Below are positions 46,501 to 61,500 of a stretch of DNA of 64,000 nucleotides, piece after piece. The notes below the pieces were generated by a model. The model did no database searches, was not told where the DNA came from, and was given only the letters and a program-made list of their open reading frames with translations. The DNA lies in NCBI GenBank assembly GCA_963662155.1, contig OY759265.1, positions 12,753,929 to 12,817,928 on the forward strand. Direction: 5' to 3'. The first letter of the stretch is position 1, and each line of letters starts with the position of its first letter. The position numbers and the translations under genes are program-made. Origin of the DNA: Lamellibrachia columna (Eukaryota; Annelida; Polychaeta; Sabellida; Siboglinidae).

Positions 46501-49500
46501 ACCTTTATCAACAGTCTAAATAAAAAAAAATTCTGCACCGTTACCATTTTTATTTGGGGTAAGACCACAGTTGACCTTCCTGTTTACTGTTTCACACGAA
46601 TGTAGGGCACGCGAAATTGTGAAATGTGAACATAATAAATTCATATTATGTGACATGAGTGCTTTTGAGCATGAATATTCACAGGTTTGTTTACATAAGC
46701 TATTGGCTGTGAAATAGTGCATTTTTTGGAGAGTTTAACTGGCGGAGGGATTTATTGGAATTTTTCTGCTATGGGCCACGTGGGCGCATGAATACACGTC
46801 GGAAACTGCCAGCAATCCTGAAGGAGTGGTTTGCACCACTCTGTCAAAGTCATCCTGGCTTAGCCGTGGCAACCAAACCCCACTTCTAACCCCACTGGGT
46901 TCCTGTTGGATTGCTGCATCTGATGGTTTGTGGTAACAGTGGCCGGTCTTGAAGCCACCAATTTTCATCTCAATTCAACCAGCAGGTGGACATTTCTCCT
47001 CACTCTTTCTACTACTACTACAACTATCATGTGTTGTCTCCTCCATTTTAAAATCCCAGGTAAATCCAAGTAAAATTACTAATGAAAGTGACAAAACCGT
47101 TATCTGAATGCAAAGACATCAAATCCACCTGAGAAACCAGATGACAGTGACAGGAAACCAGTATATTAAGGGGGGGGACATCTTCAAACTAGTGCAGCCT
47201 CCCTCTGATAAGTTACATCAAAGCAGAACAAGTCACATTATAATATAATTATTTAGCAGTCACCTTTTGTTTATTTCAGTTAATTAGACACAGTCACCTT
47301 TACTCAAGTCCATGTGAAGAGCACACATCTATTGGGATTTGAGAAAATCCTGGACAGGCCAAGCTGTTATCTGATATGGCCTATTGAGCTGACGTAACTG
47401 TTTCACATGGAAGGTGAGTTGTTTTTGAGGACTCCACTAAGTAAGTTATGTAATGTTATGCAATTCGACAAGTTGAGGTGTCTGTCTTTTCAGTAATCCA
47501 CAGTCAAAAGTGATATTTGGGTCTGTTTACATAGGTGTATTGTGGCACCAGGTAAAACATTATTATAACTTTCAGTATGGAATAACAACTGGCTATATAG
47601 AATTTGATTACAGATCACATGCTGGACTATTCCAAAAATTATGTTACAAGTTCATTCGAGTGAGCTGAAAAAGTGAGTGTATTCGAGTATCGTACTAGAA
47701 TACAGACTGTCTCAAACTGAAGTAGCTCATATCTGTGTGTTCTGTCCACCACAGGTGGTGGTTCCTTGTGTATGTAAGCAACTCCAACAACTAAATAGGA
47801 CATAGATTTTTTGCATGAATGCATGATTTTCATTTACCTTTATGAACAGTCTAAATAAAAAAAAATTCTGCACCGTTACCATTTTTATTTGGGGTAAGAC
47901 CACAGTTGACCTTCCTGTTTACTGTTTCACACGAATGTAGGGCACGCGAAATTGTGAAATGTGAACATAATAAATTCATATTATGTGACATGAGTGCCTT
48001 TGAGCATGAATATTCACAGGTTTGTTTACATAAGCTATTGGCTGTGAAATAGTGCATTTTTTGGAGAGTTTAACTGGCGGAGGGATTTATGGGAATTTTT
48101 CTGCTATGGGCCACGTGGGCGCATGAATACATGTCGGAAACTGCCAGCAATCCTGAAGGAGTGGTTTGCACCACTCTGTCAAAGTCATCCTGGCTTAGCC
48201 GTGGCAACCAAACCCCACTTCTAACCCCACTGGGTTCCTGTTGGATTGCTGCATCTGATGGTTTGTGGTAACAGTGGCCGGTCTTGAAGCCACCAATTTT
48301 CATCTCAATTCAACCAGCAGGTGGACATTTCTCCTCACTCTTTCTACTACTACTACAACTATCATGTGTTGTCTCCTCCATTTTAAAATCCCAGGTAAAT
48401 CCAAGTAAAATTACTAATGAAAGTGACAAAACCGTTATCTGAATGCAAAGACATCAAATCCACCTGAGAAACCAGATGACAGTGAAAGGAAACCAGTATA
48501 TTAAGGGGGGGACATCTTCAAACTAGTGCAGCCTCCCTCTGATAAGTTACATCAAAGCAGAACAAGTCACATTATAATATAATTATTTAGCAGTCAACTT
48601 TTGTTTATTTCAGTTAATTAGACACAGTCACCTTTACTCAAGTCCATGTGAAGAGCACACATCTATTGGGAGTTGAGAAAATCCTGGACAGGCCAAGCTG
48701 TTATCTGATATGGCCTATTGAGCTGACGTAACTGTTTCACATGGAAGGTGAGTTGTTTTTGAGGACTCCACTAAGTAAGTTATGTAATGTTATGCAATTC
48801 GACAAGTTGAGGTGTCTGTCTTTTCAGTAATCCACAGTCAAAAGTGATATTTGGGTCTGTTTACATAGGTGTATTGTGGCACCAGGTAAAACATTATTAT
48901 AACTTTCAGTATGGAATAACAACTGGCTATATAGAATTTGATTACAGTTCACATGCTGGACTATTCCAAAAATTATGTTACAAGTTCATTCGAGTGAGCT
49001 GAAAAAGTGAGTGTATTCGAGTATCGTACTAGAATACAGACTGTCTCAAACTGAAGTAGCTCATATTTGTGTGTTCTGTCCACCACAGGTGGTGGTTCCT
49101 TGTGTATGTAAGCAACTCCAACAACTAAGTAGGACATAGATTTTTTGCATGAATGCATGATTTTCATTTACCTTTATCAACAGTCTAAATAAAAAAAAAT
49201 TCTGCACCGTTACCATTTTTATTTGGGGTAAGACCACAGTTGACCTTCCTGTTTACTGTTTCACACGAATGTAGGGCACGCGAAATTGTGAAATGTGAAC
49301 ATAATAAATTCATATTATGTGACATGAGTGCCTTTGAGCATGAATATTCACAGGTTTGTTTACATAAGCTATTGGCTGTGAAATAGTGCATTTTTTGGAG
49401 AGTTTAACTGGCGGAGGGATTTATGGGAATTTTTCTGCTATGGGCCACGTGGGCGCATGAATACACGTCGGAAACTGCCAGCAATCCTGAAGGAGTGGTT

Positions 49501-52500
49501 TGCACCACTCTGTCAAAGTCATCCTGGCTTAGCCGTGGCAACCAAACCCCACTTCTAACCCCACTGGGTTCCTGTTGGATTGCTGCATCTGATGGTTTGT
49601 GGTAACAGTGGCCGGTCTTGAAGCCACCAATTTTCATCTCAATTCAACCAGCAGGTGGACATTTCTCCTCACTCTTTCTACTACTACTACAACTATCATG
49701 TGTTGTCTCCTCCATTTTAAAATCCCAGGTAAATCCAAGTAAAATTACTAATGAAAGTGACAAAACCGTTATCTGAATGCAAAGACATCAAATCCACCTG
49801 AGAAACCAGATGACAGTGACAGGAAACCAGTATATTAAGGGGGGGACATCTTCAAACTAGTGCAGCCTCCCTCTGATAAGTTACATCAAAGCAGAATAAG
49901 TCACATTATAATATAATTATTTAGCAGTCAACTTTTGTTTATTTCAGTTAATTAGACACAGTCACCTTTACTCAAGTCCATGTGAAGAGCACACATCTAT
50001 TGGGAGTTGAGAAAATCCTGGACAGGCCAAGCTGTTATCTGATATGGCCTATTGAGCTGACGTAACTGTTTCACATGGAAGGTGAGTTGTTTTTGAGGAC
50101 TCCACTAAGTAAGTTATGTAATGTTATGCAATTCGACAAGTTGAGGTGTCTGTCTTTTCAGTAATCCACAGTCAAAAGTGATATTTGGGTCTGTTTACAT
50201 AGGTGTATTGTGGCACCAGGTAAAACATTATTATAACTTTCAGTATGGAATAACAACTGGCTATATAGAATTTGATTACAGATCACATGCTGGACTATTC
50301 CAAAAATTATGTTACAAGTTCATTCGAGTGAGCTGAAAAAGTGAGTGTATTCGAGTATCGTACTAGAATACAGACTGTCTCAAACTGAAGTAGCTCATAT
50401 CTGTTTGTTCTGTCCACCACAGGTGGTGGTTCCTTGTGTATATAAGCAACTCCAACAACTAAGTAGGACATAGATTTTTTGCATGAATGCATGATTTTCA
50501 TTTACCTTTATCAACAGTCTAAATAAAAAAAAATTCTGCACCGTTACCATTTTTATTTGGGGTAAGACCACAGTTGACCTTCCTGTTTACTGTTTCACAC
50601 GAATGTAGGGCACGCGAAATTGTGAAATGTGAACATAATAAATTCATATTATGTGACATGAGTGCCTTTGAGCATGAATATTCACAGGTTTGTTTACATA
50701 AGCTATTGGCTGTGAAATAGTGCATTTTTTGGAGAGTTTAACTGGCGGAGGGATTTATGGGAATTTTTCTGCTATGGGCCACGTGGGCGCATGAATACAC
50801 GTCGGAAACTGCCAGCAATCCTGAAGGAGTGGTTTGCACCACTCTGTCAAAGTCATCCTGGCTTAGCCGTGGCAACCAAACCCCACTTCTAACCCCACTG
50901 GGTTCCTGTTGGATTGCTGCATCTGATGGTTTGTGGTAACAGTGGCAGGTCTTGAAGCCACCAATTTTCATCTCAATTCAACCAGCAGGTGGACATTTCT
51001 CCTCACTCTTTCTACTACTACTACAACTATCATGTGTTGTCTCCTCCATTTTAAAATCCCAGGTAAATCCAAGTAAAATTACTAATGAAAGTGACAAAAC
51101 CGTTATCTGAATGCAAAGACATCAAATCCACCTGAGAAACCAGATGACAGTGACAGGAAACCAGTATATTAAGGGGGGGACATCTTCAAACTAGTGCAGC
51201 CTCCCTCTGATAAGTTACATCAAAGCAGAACAAGTCACATTATAATATAATTATTTAGCAGTCAACTTTTGTTTATTTCAGTTAATTAGACACAGTCACC
51301 TTTACTCAAGTCCATGTGAAGAGCACACATCTATTGGGAGTTGAGAAAATCCTGGACAGGCCAAGCTGTTATCTGATATGGCCTATTGAGCTGACGTAAC
51401 TGTTTCACATGGAAGGTGAGTTGTTTTTGAGGACTCCACTAAGTAAGTTATGTAATGTTATGCAATTCGACAAGTTGAGGTGTCTGTCTTTTCAGTAATC
51501 CACAGTCAAAAGTGATATTTGGGTCTGTTTACATAGGTGTATTGTGGCACCAGGTAAAACATTATTATAACTTTCAGTATGGAATAACAACTGGCTATAT
51601 AGAATTTGATTACAGATCACATGCTGGACTATTCCAAAAATTATGTTACAAGTTCATTCGAGTGAGCTGAAAAAGTGAGTGTATTCGAGTATCGTACTAG
51701 AATACAGACTGTCTCAAACTGAAGTAGCTCATATCTGTGTGTTCTGTCCACCACAGGTGGTGGTTCCTTGTGTATGTAAGCAACTCCAACAACTAAGTAG
51801 GACATAGATTTTTTGCATCAATGCATGATTTTCATTTACCTTTATCAACAGTCTAAATAAAAAAAAATTCTGCACCGTTACCATTTTTATTTGGGGTAAG
51901 ACCACAGTTGACCTTCCTGTTTACTGTTTCACACGAATGTAGGGCACGCGAAATTGTGAAATGTGAACATAATAAATTCATATTATGTGACATGAGTGCC
52001 TTTGAGCATGAATATTCACAGGTTTGTTTACATAAGCTATTGGCTGTGAAATAGTGCATTTTTTGGAGAGTTTAACTGGCGGAGGGATTTATGGGAATTT
52101 TTCTGCTATGGGCCACGTGGGCGCATGAATACACGTCGGAAACTGCCAGCAATCCTGAAGGAGTGGTTTGCACCACTCTGTCAAAATCATCCTGGCTTAG
52201 CCATGGCAACCAAACCCCACTTCTAACCCCACTGGGTTCCTGTTGGATTGCTGCATCTGATGGTTTGTGGTAACAGTGGCCGGTCTTGAAGCCACCAATT
52301 TTCATCTTAATTCAACCAGCAGGTGGACATTTCTCCTCACTCTTTCTACTATTACTACAATTATCATGTGTTGTCTCCTCCATTTTAAAATCCCAGGTAA
52401 ATCCAAGTAAAATTACTAATGAAAGTGACAAAACCGTTATCTGAATGCAAAGACATCTAATCCACCTGAGAAACCAGATGACAGTGACACGAAACCAGTA

Positions 52501-55500
52501 TATTAAGGGGGGACATCTTCAAACTAGTGCAGCCTCCCTCTGATAAGTTACATCAAAGCAGAATAAGTCACATTATAATATAATTACTTTGCAGTCAACT
52601 TTTGTTTATTTCAGTTAATTAGACACAGTCACCTTTACTCAAGTCCATGTGAAGAGCACACATCTATTGGGAGTTGAGAAAATCCTGGACAGGCCAAGCT
52701 GTTATCTGATATGGCCTATTGAGCTGACGTAACTGTTTCACATGGAAGGTGAGTTGTTTTTGAGGACTCCACTAAGTAAGTTATGTAATGTTATGCAATT
52801 CGACAAGTTGAGGTGTCTGTCTTTTCAGTAATCCACAGTCAAAAGTGATATTTTTGTCTGTTTACATAGGTGTATTGTGGCACCAGGTAAAACATTATTA
52901 TAACTTTCAGTATGGAATAACAACTGGCTATATAGAATTTGATTACAGATCACATGCTGGACTATTCAAAAAATTATGTTACAAGTTCATTCGAGTGAGC
53001 TGAAAAAGTGAGTGTATATCGTACTAGAATAAAGACTGTCTCAAACTGAAGTAGCTCATATCTGTGTGTTCTGTCCACCACAGGTGGTGGTTCCTTGTGT
53101 ATGTAAGCAACTCCAACAACTAAGTAGGACATAGATTTTTTGCATGAATGCATGATTTTCATTTACCTTTATCAACAGTCTAAATAAAAAAAAATTCTGC
53201 ACCGTTACCATTTTTATTTGGGGTAAGACCACAGTTGACCTTCCTGTTTACTGTTTCACACGAATGTAGGGCACGCGAAATTGTGAAATGTGAACATAAT
53301 AAATTCATATTATGTGACATGAATGCCTTTGAGCATGAATATTCACAGGTTTGTTTACAGAAGCTATTGGCTGTGAAATAGTGCATTTTTTGGAGAGTTT
53401 AACTGGTGGAGGGATTTATGGGAATTTTTCTGCTATGGGCCACGTGGGCGCATGAATACACGTCGGAAACTGCCAGCAATCCTGAAGGAGTGGTTTGCAC
53501 CACTCTGTCAAAGTCATCCTGGCTTAGCCGTGGCAACCAAACCCCACTTCTAACCCCACTGGGTTCCTGTTGGATTGCTGCATCTGATGGTTTGTGGTAA
53601 CAGTGGCCGGTCTTGAAGCCACCAATTTTCATCTCAATTCAACCAGCAGGTGGACATTTCTCCTCACTCTTTCTACTACTACTACAACTATCATGTGTTG
53701 TCTCCTCCATTTTAAAATCCCAGGTAAATCCAAGTAAAATTACTAATGAAAGTGACAAAACCGTTATCTGAATGCAAAGACATCAAATCCACCTGAGAAA
53801 CCAGATGACAGTGACAGGAAACCAGTATATTAAGGGGGGACATCTTCAAACTAGTGCAGCCTCCCTCTGATAAGTTACATCAAAGCAGAACAAGTCACAT
53901 TATAATATAATTATTTAGCAGTCAACTTTTGTTTATTTCAGTTAATTAGACACAGTCACCTTTACTCAAGTCCATGTGAAGAGCACACATCTATTGGGAG
54001 TTGAGAAAATCCTGGACAGGCCAAGCTGTTATCTGATATGGCCTATTGAGCTGACGTAACTGTTTCACATGGAAGGTGAGTTGTTTTTGAGGACTCCACT
54101 AAGTAAGTTATGTAATGTTATGCAATTCGACAAGTTGAGGTGTCTGTCTTTTCAGTAATCCACAGTCAAAAGTGATATTTGGGTCTGTTTACATAGGTGT
54201 ATTGTGGCACCAGGTAAAACATTATTATAACTTTCAGTATGGAATAACAACTGGCTATATAGAATTTGATTACAGATCACATGCTGGACTATTCCAAAAA
54301 TTATGTTACAAGTTCATTCGAGAGAGCTGAAAAAGTGAGTGTATTCGAGTATCGTACTAGAATACAGACTGTCTCAAACTGAAGTAGCTCATATCTGTTT
54401 GTTCTGTCCACCACAGGTGGTGGTTCCTTGTGTATGTAAGCAACTCCAACAACTAAGTAGGACATAGATTTTTTGCATAAATGCATGATTTTCATTTACC
54501 TTTATCAACAGTCTAAATAAAAAAAAATTCTGCACCGTTACCATTTTTATTTGGGGTAAGACCACAGTTGACCTTCCTGTTTACTGTTTCACACGAATGT
54601 AGGGCACGCGAAATTGTGAAATGTGAACATAATAAATTCATATTATGTGACATGAGTGCCTTTGAGCATGAATATTCACAGGTTTGTTTACATAAGCTAT
54701 TGGCTGTGAAATAGTGCATTTTTTGGAGAGTTTAACTGGCGGAGGGATTTATGGGAATTTTTCTGCTATGGGCCACGTGGGCGCATGAATACACGTCGGA
54801 AACTGCCAGCAATCCTGAAGGAGTGGTTTGCACCACTCTGTCAAAATCATCCTGGCTTAGCCGTGGCAACCAAACCCCACTTCTAACCCCACTGGGTTCC
54901 TGTTGGATTGCTGCATCTGATGGTTTGTGGTAACAGTGGCCGGTCTTGAAGCCACCAATTTTCATCTTAATTCAACCAGCAGGTGGACATTTCTCCTCAC
55001 TCTTTCTACTACTACTACAATTATCATGTGTTGTCTCCTCCATTTTAAAATCCCAGGTAAATCCAAGTAAAATTACTAATGAAAGTGACAAAACCGTTAT
55101 CTGAATGCAAAGACATCTAATCCACCTGAGAAACCAGATGACAGTGACACGAAACCAGTATATTAAGGGGGGGACATCTTCAAACTAGTGCAGCCTCTCT
55201 CTGATAAGTTACATCAAAGCAGAATAAGTCACATTATAATATATTTACTTTGCAGTCAACTTTTGTTTATTTCAGTTAATTAGACACAGTCACCTTTACT
55301 CAAGTCCATGTGAAGAGCACACATCTATTGGGAGTTGAGAAAATCCTGGACAGGCCCAGCTGTTATCTGATATGGCCTATTGAGCTGACGTAACTGTTTC
55401 ACATGGAAGGTGAGTTGTTTTTGAGGACTCCACTAAGTAAGTTATGTAATGTTATGCAATTCGACAAGTTGAGGTGTCTGTCTTTTCAGTAATCCACAGT

Positions 55501-58500
55501 CAAAAGTGATATTTTTGTCTGTTTACATAGGTGTATTGTGGCACCAGGTAAAACATTATTATAACTTTCAGTATGGAATAACAACTGGCTATATAGAATT
55601 TGATTACAGATCACATGCTGGACTATTCCAAAAATTATGTTACAAGTTCATTCGAGTGAGCTGAAAAAGTGAGTGTATATCGTACTAGAATACAGACTGT
55701 CTCAAACTGAAGTTGCTCATATCTGTGTGTTCTGTCCACCACAGGTGGTGGTTCCTTGTGTATGTAAGCAACTCCAACAACTAAGTAGGACATAGATTTT
55801 TTGCATGAATTCATGATTTTCATTTACCTTTATCAACAGTCTAAATAAAAAAAAATTCTGCACCGTTACCATTTTTATTTGGGGTAAGACCACAGTTGAC
55901 CTTCCTGTTTACTGTTTCACACGAATGTAGGGCACGCGAAATTGTGAAATGTGAACATAATAAATTCATATTATGTGACATGAATGCCTTTGAGCATGAA
56001 TATTCACAGGTTTGTTTACAGAAGCTATTGGCTGTGAAATAGTGCATTTTTTGGAGAGTTTAACTGGTGGAGGGATTTATGGGAATTTTTCTGCTATGGG
56101 CCACGTGGGCGCATGAATACACGTCGGAAACTGCCAGCAATCCTGAAGGAGTGGTTTGCACCACTCTGTCAAAGTCATCCTGGCTTAGCCGTGGCAACCA
56201 AACCCCACTTCTAACCCCACTGGGTTCCTGTTGGATTGCTGCATCTGATGGTTTGTGGTAACAGTGGCCGGTCTTGAAGCCACCAATTTTCATCTCATTT
56301 CAACCAGCAGGTGGACATTTCTCCTCACTCTTTCTACTACTACTACAACTATCATGTGTTGTCTCCTCCATTTTAAAATCCCAGGTAAATCCAAGTAAAA
56401 TTACTAATGAAAGTGACAAAACCGTTATCTGAATGCAAAGACATCAAATCCACCTGAGAAACCAGATGACAGTGACAGGAAACCAGTATATTAAGGGGGG
56501 GACATCTTCAAACTAGTGCAGCCTCCCTCTGATAAGTTACATCAAAGCAGAACAAGTCACATTATAATATAATTATTTAGCAGTCAACTTTTGTTTATTT
56601 CAGTTAATTAGACACAGTCACCTTTACTCAAGTCCATGTGAAGAGCACACATCTATTGGGAGTTGAGAAAATCCTGGACAGGCCAAGCTGTTATCTGATA
56701 TGGCCTATTGAGCTGACGTAACTGTTTCACATGGAAGGTGAGTTGTTTTTGAGGACTCCACTAAGTAAGTTATGTAATGTTATGCAATTCGACAAGTTGA
56801 GGTGTCTGTCTTTTCAGTAATCCACAGTCAAAAGTGATATTTGGGTCTGTTTACATAGGTGTATTGTGGCACCAGGTAAAACATTATTATAACTTTCAGT
56901 ATGGAATAACAACTGGCTATATAGAATTTGATTACAGATCACATGCTGGACTATTCCAAAAATTATGTTACAAGTTCATTCGAGTGAGCTGAAAAAGTGA
57001 GTGTATTCGAGTATCGTACTAGAATACAGACTGTCTCAAACTGAAGTAGCTCATATCTGTGTGTTCTGTCCACCACAGGTGGTGGTTCTTTGTGTATGTA
57101 AGCAACTCCAACAACTAAGTAGGACATAGATTTTTTGCATGAATGCATGATTTTCATTTACCTTTATCAACAGTCTAAATAAAAAAAAATTCTGCACCGT
57201 TACCATTTTTATTTGGGGTAAGACCACAGTTGACCTTCCTGTTTACTGTTTCACACGAATGTAGGGCACGCGAAATTGTGAAATGTGAACATAATAAATT
57301 CATATTATGTGACATGAGTGCCTTTGAGCATGAATATTCACAGGTTTGTTTACATAAGCTATTGGCTGTGAAATAGTGCATTTTTTGGAGAGTTTAACTG
57401 GCGGAGGGATTTATGGGAATTTCTCTGCTATGGGCCACGTGGGCGCATGAATACACGTCGGAAACTGCCAACAATCCTGAAGGAGTGGTTTGCACCACTC
57501 TGTCAAAATCATCCTGGCTTAGCCGTGGCAACCAAACCCCACTGCTAACCCCACTGGGTTCCTGTTGGATTGCTGCATCTGATGGTTTGTGGTAACAGTG
57601 GCCGGTCTTGAAGCCACCAATTTTCATCTTAATTCCACCAGGAGGTGGACATTTCTCCTCACTCTTTCTACTACTACTACTACTATCATGTGTTGTCTCC
57701 TCCATTTTAAAATCCCAGGTAAATCCAAGTAAAATTACTAATGAAAGTGACAAAAACCGTTATCTGAATGCAAAGACATCTAATCCACCTGAGAAACCAG
57801 ATGACAGTGACAGGAGACCAGTATATTAACGGGGGAGACATCTTCAAACTAGTGCAGCCTCCCTCTGATAAGTTACATCAAAGCAGAACAAGTCACATTA
57901 TAATATAATTACTTAGCAGTCAACTTTTGTTTATTTCAGTTAATTAGACCCAGTCACCTTTACTCAAGTCCATGTGAAGAGCACACATCTATTGGGAGTT
58001 GAGAAAATCCTGGACAGGCCAAGCTGTTATCTGATATGGCCTAGTGAGCTGACGTAACTGTTTCTCATGGAAGGTGAGTTGTTTTTGAGGACTCCACTAA
58101 GTAGGTTATGTAATGTTATGCAATTCGACAAGTTGAGGTGTCTGTCTTTTCAGTAATCCACAGTCAAAAGTGATATTTGGGTCTGTTTACATAGGTGTAT
58201 TGTGGCACCAGGTAAAAAATTATTATAACTTTCAGTATGGAATAACAACTGGCTTAATAGAATTTGATTACAGAACACATGCTGGACTATTCCAAAAATT
58301 ATGTTACAAGTTCATTCGAGTGAACTGAAAAAGTGAGTGTATTCGAGTATCGTACTAGAATACAGACTGTCTCAAGCTGAAGTAGCTCATATATGTGTGT
58401 TCTGCCCACCACAGGTGGTGGTTCCTTGTGTATGTAAGCAACTCCGACAACTAGGTAGGACATAGATTTTTTTGCATCAATGCATGATTTTCATTTACCT

Positions 58501-61500
58501 TTATCAACAGGCTAAATTAAATTTGTGTCTGCACAATTACCATTTTTATTTGGGGTAAGACCAGAGTTGACCTCCCTATTTACTGTTTCACACGAATGTA
58601 GGGCACGCGAAATTGTGAAATGTGAACTTAATAAATTCATATGATGTGACATGAGTGCCTTTGAGCATGAATATTCACAGGTTTGTTTATAGAAGCTATT
58701 GGCTGTGAAATAGTGCATTTTTTGGAGAGTTTAACTGGCGGAGGGATTTATGGGAATTTTTCTGTTATGGGCCACGTGGGCGCATGAATACACGTCGGAA
58801 ACTGCCAGCAATCCTGAAGGAGTGGTTTGCACCACTCTGTCAAAGTCATCCTGGCTTAGCCGTGGCAACCAAACCCCACTGCTAACCCCATTGGGTTCCT
58901 GTTGGATTGCTGCATCTGATGGTTTGTGGTAACAGTGGCCGGTCTTGAAGCCACCAATTTTCATCTTAATTCAACCAGCAGGTGGACATTTCTCCTCACT
59001 CTTTCTACTACTACTACAACTATCATGTGTTGTCTCCTCCATTTTAAAATCCCAGGTAAATCCAAGTAAAATTACTAATGAAAGTGACAAAACCGTTATC
59101 TGAATGCAAAGACATCAAATCCACCTGAGAAACCAGATGACAGTGACAGGAAACCAGTATATTAAGGGGGGGACATCTTCAAACTAGTGCAGCCTCCCTC
59201 TGATAAGTTACATCAAAGCAGAACAAGTCACATTATAATATAATTATTTAGCAGTCAACTTTTGTTTATTTCAGTTAATTAGACACAGTCACCTTTACTC
59301 AAGTCCATGTGAAGAGCACACATCTATTGGGAGTTGAGAAAATCCTGGACAGGCCCAGCTGTTATCTGATATGGCCTATTGAGCTGACGTAACTGTTTCA
59401 CATGGAAGGTAAGTTGTTTTTGAGGACTCCACTAAGTAAGTTATGTAATGTTATGCAATTCGACAAGTTGAGGTGTCTGTCTTTTCAGTAATCCACACTC
59501 AAAAGTGATATTTGGGTCTGTTTACATAGGAGTATTGTGCCACCAAGTAAAAAATTATTATAACTTTCAGTGTGGAATAACAACTGGCTATATAGAATTT
59601 GATTACAGATCACATGCTGGACTATTCCCAAAATTATGTTACAAGTTCATTCGAGTGAGCTGAAAAAGTGAGTGTATTCGAGTACCGTACTAGAATACAG
59701 ACTGTCTGAAACTGAAGTAGCCCATATCTGTGTGTTCTGTCCACCACAGGTGGTGGTTCCTTGTGTATGTAAGCAACTCCAACAACTAAGTAGGACATAG
59801 ATTTTTTGCATGAATGCATGATTTTCATTTACCTTTATCAACAGTCTAAATAAAAAAAAATTCTGCACCGTTACCATTTTTATTTGGGGTAAGACCACAG
59901 TTGACCTTCCTGTTTACTGTTTCACACGAATGTAGGGCACGCGAAATTGTGAAATGTGAAATTAATAAATTCATATTATGTGACATGAGTGCCTTTGAGC
60001 ATGAATATTCACAGGTTTGTTTACAGAAGCTATTGGCTGTGAAATAGTGCATTTTTTGGAGAGTTTAACTGGCGGAGGGATTTATGGGAATTTTTCTGCT
60101 ATGGGCCACGTGGGCGCATGAATACACGTCGGAAACTGCCAGCAATCCTGAAGGAGTGGTTTGCACCACTCTGTCAAAGTCATCCTGGCTTAGCCGTGGC
60201 AACCAAACCCCACTTCTAACCCCACTGGGTTCCTGTTGGATTGCTGCATCTGATGGTTTGTGGTAACAGTGGCCGGTCTTGAAGCCACCAATTTTCATCT
60301 TAATTCCACCAGGAGGTGGACATTTCTCCTCACTCTTTCTACTACTACTACTACTATCATGTGTTGTCTCCTCCATTTTAAAATCCCAGGTAAATCCAAG
60401 TAAAATTACTAATGAAAGTGACAAAAACCGTTATCTGAATGCAAAGACATCTAATCCACCTGAGAAACCAGATGACAGTGACAGGAGACCAGTATATTAA
60501 GGGGGGAGACATCTTCAAACTAGTGCAGCCTCCCTCTGATAAGTTACATCAAAGCAGAACAAGTCACATTATAATATAATTACTTAGCAGTCAACTTTTG
60601 TTTATTTCAGTTAATTAGACACAGTCACCTTTACTCAAGTCCATGTGAAGAGCACACATCTATTGGGAGTTGAGAAAATCCTGGACAGGCCCAGCTGTTA
60701 TCTGATATGGCCTAGTGAGCTGACGTAACTGTTTCTCATGGAAGGTGAGTTGTTTTTGAGGACTCCACTAAGTAGGTTATGTAATGTTATGCAATTCGAC
60801 AAGTTGAGGTGTCTGTCTTTTCAGTAATCCACAGTCAAAAGTGATATTTGGGTCTGTTTACATAGGTGTATTGTGGCACCAGGTAAAAAATTATTATAAC
60901 TTTCAGTATGGAATAACAACTGGCTTAATAGAATTTGATTACAGAACACATGCTGGACTATTCCAAAAATTATGTTACAAGTTCATTCGAGTGAACTGAA
61001 AAAGTGAGTGTATTCGAGTATCGTACTAGAATAGAGACTGTCTCAAGCTGAAGTAGCTCATATATGTGTGTTCTGCCCACCACAGGTGGTGGTTCCTTGT
61101 GTATGTAAGCAACTCCGACAACTAGGTAGGACATAGATTTTTTTGCATCAATGCATGATTTTCATTTACCTTTATCAACAGGCTAAATTAAATTTGTGTC
61201 TGCACAATTACCATTTTTATTTGGGGTAAGACCAGAGTTGACCTCCCTGTTTACTGTTTCACACGAATGTAGGGCATGCGAAATTGTGAAATGTGAACTT
61301 AATAAATTCATATGATGTGACATGAGTGCCTTTGAGCATGAATATTCACAGGTTTGTTTATAGAAGCTATTGGCTGTGAAATAGTGCATTTTTTGGAGAG
61401 TTTAACTGGCGGAGGGATTTATGGGAATTTTTCTGTTATGGGCCACGTGGGCGCATGAATACACGTCGGAAACTGCCAGCAATCCTGAAGGAGTGGTTTG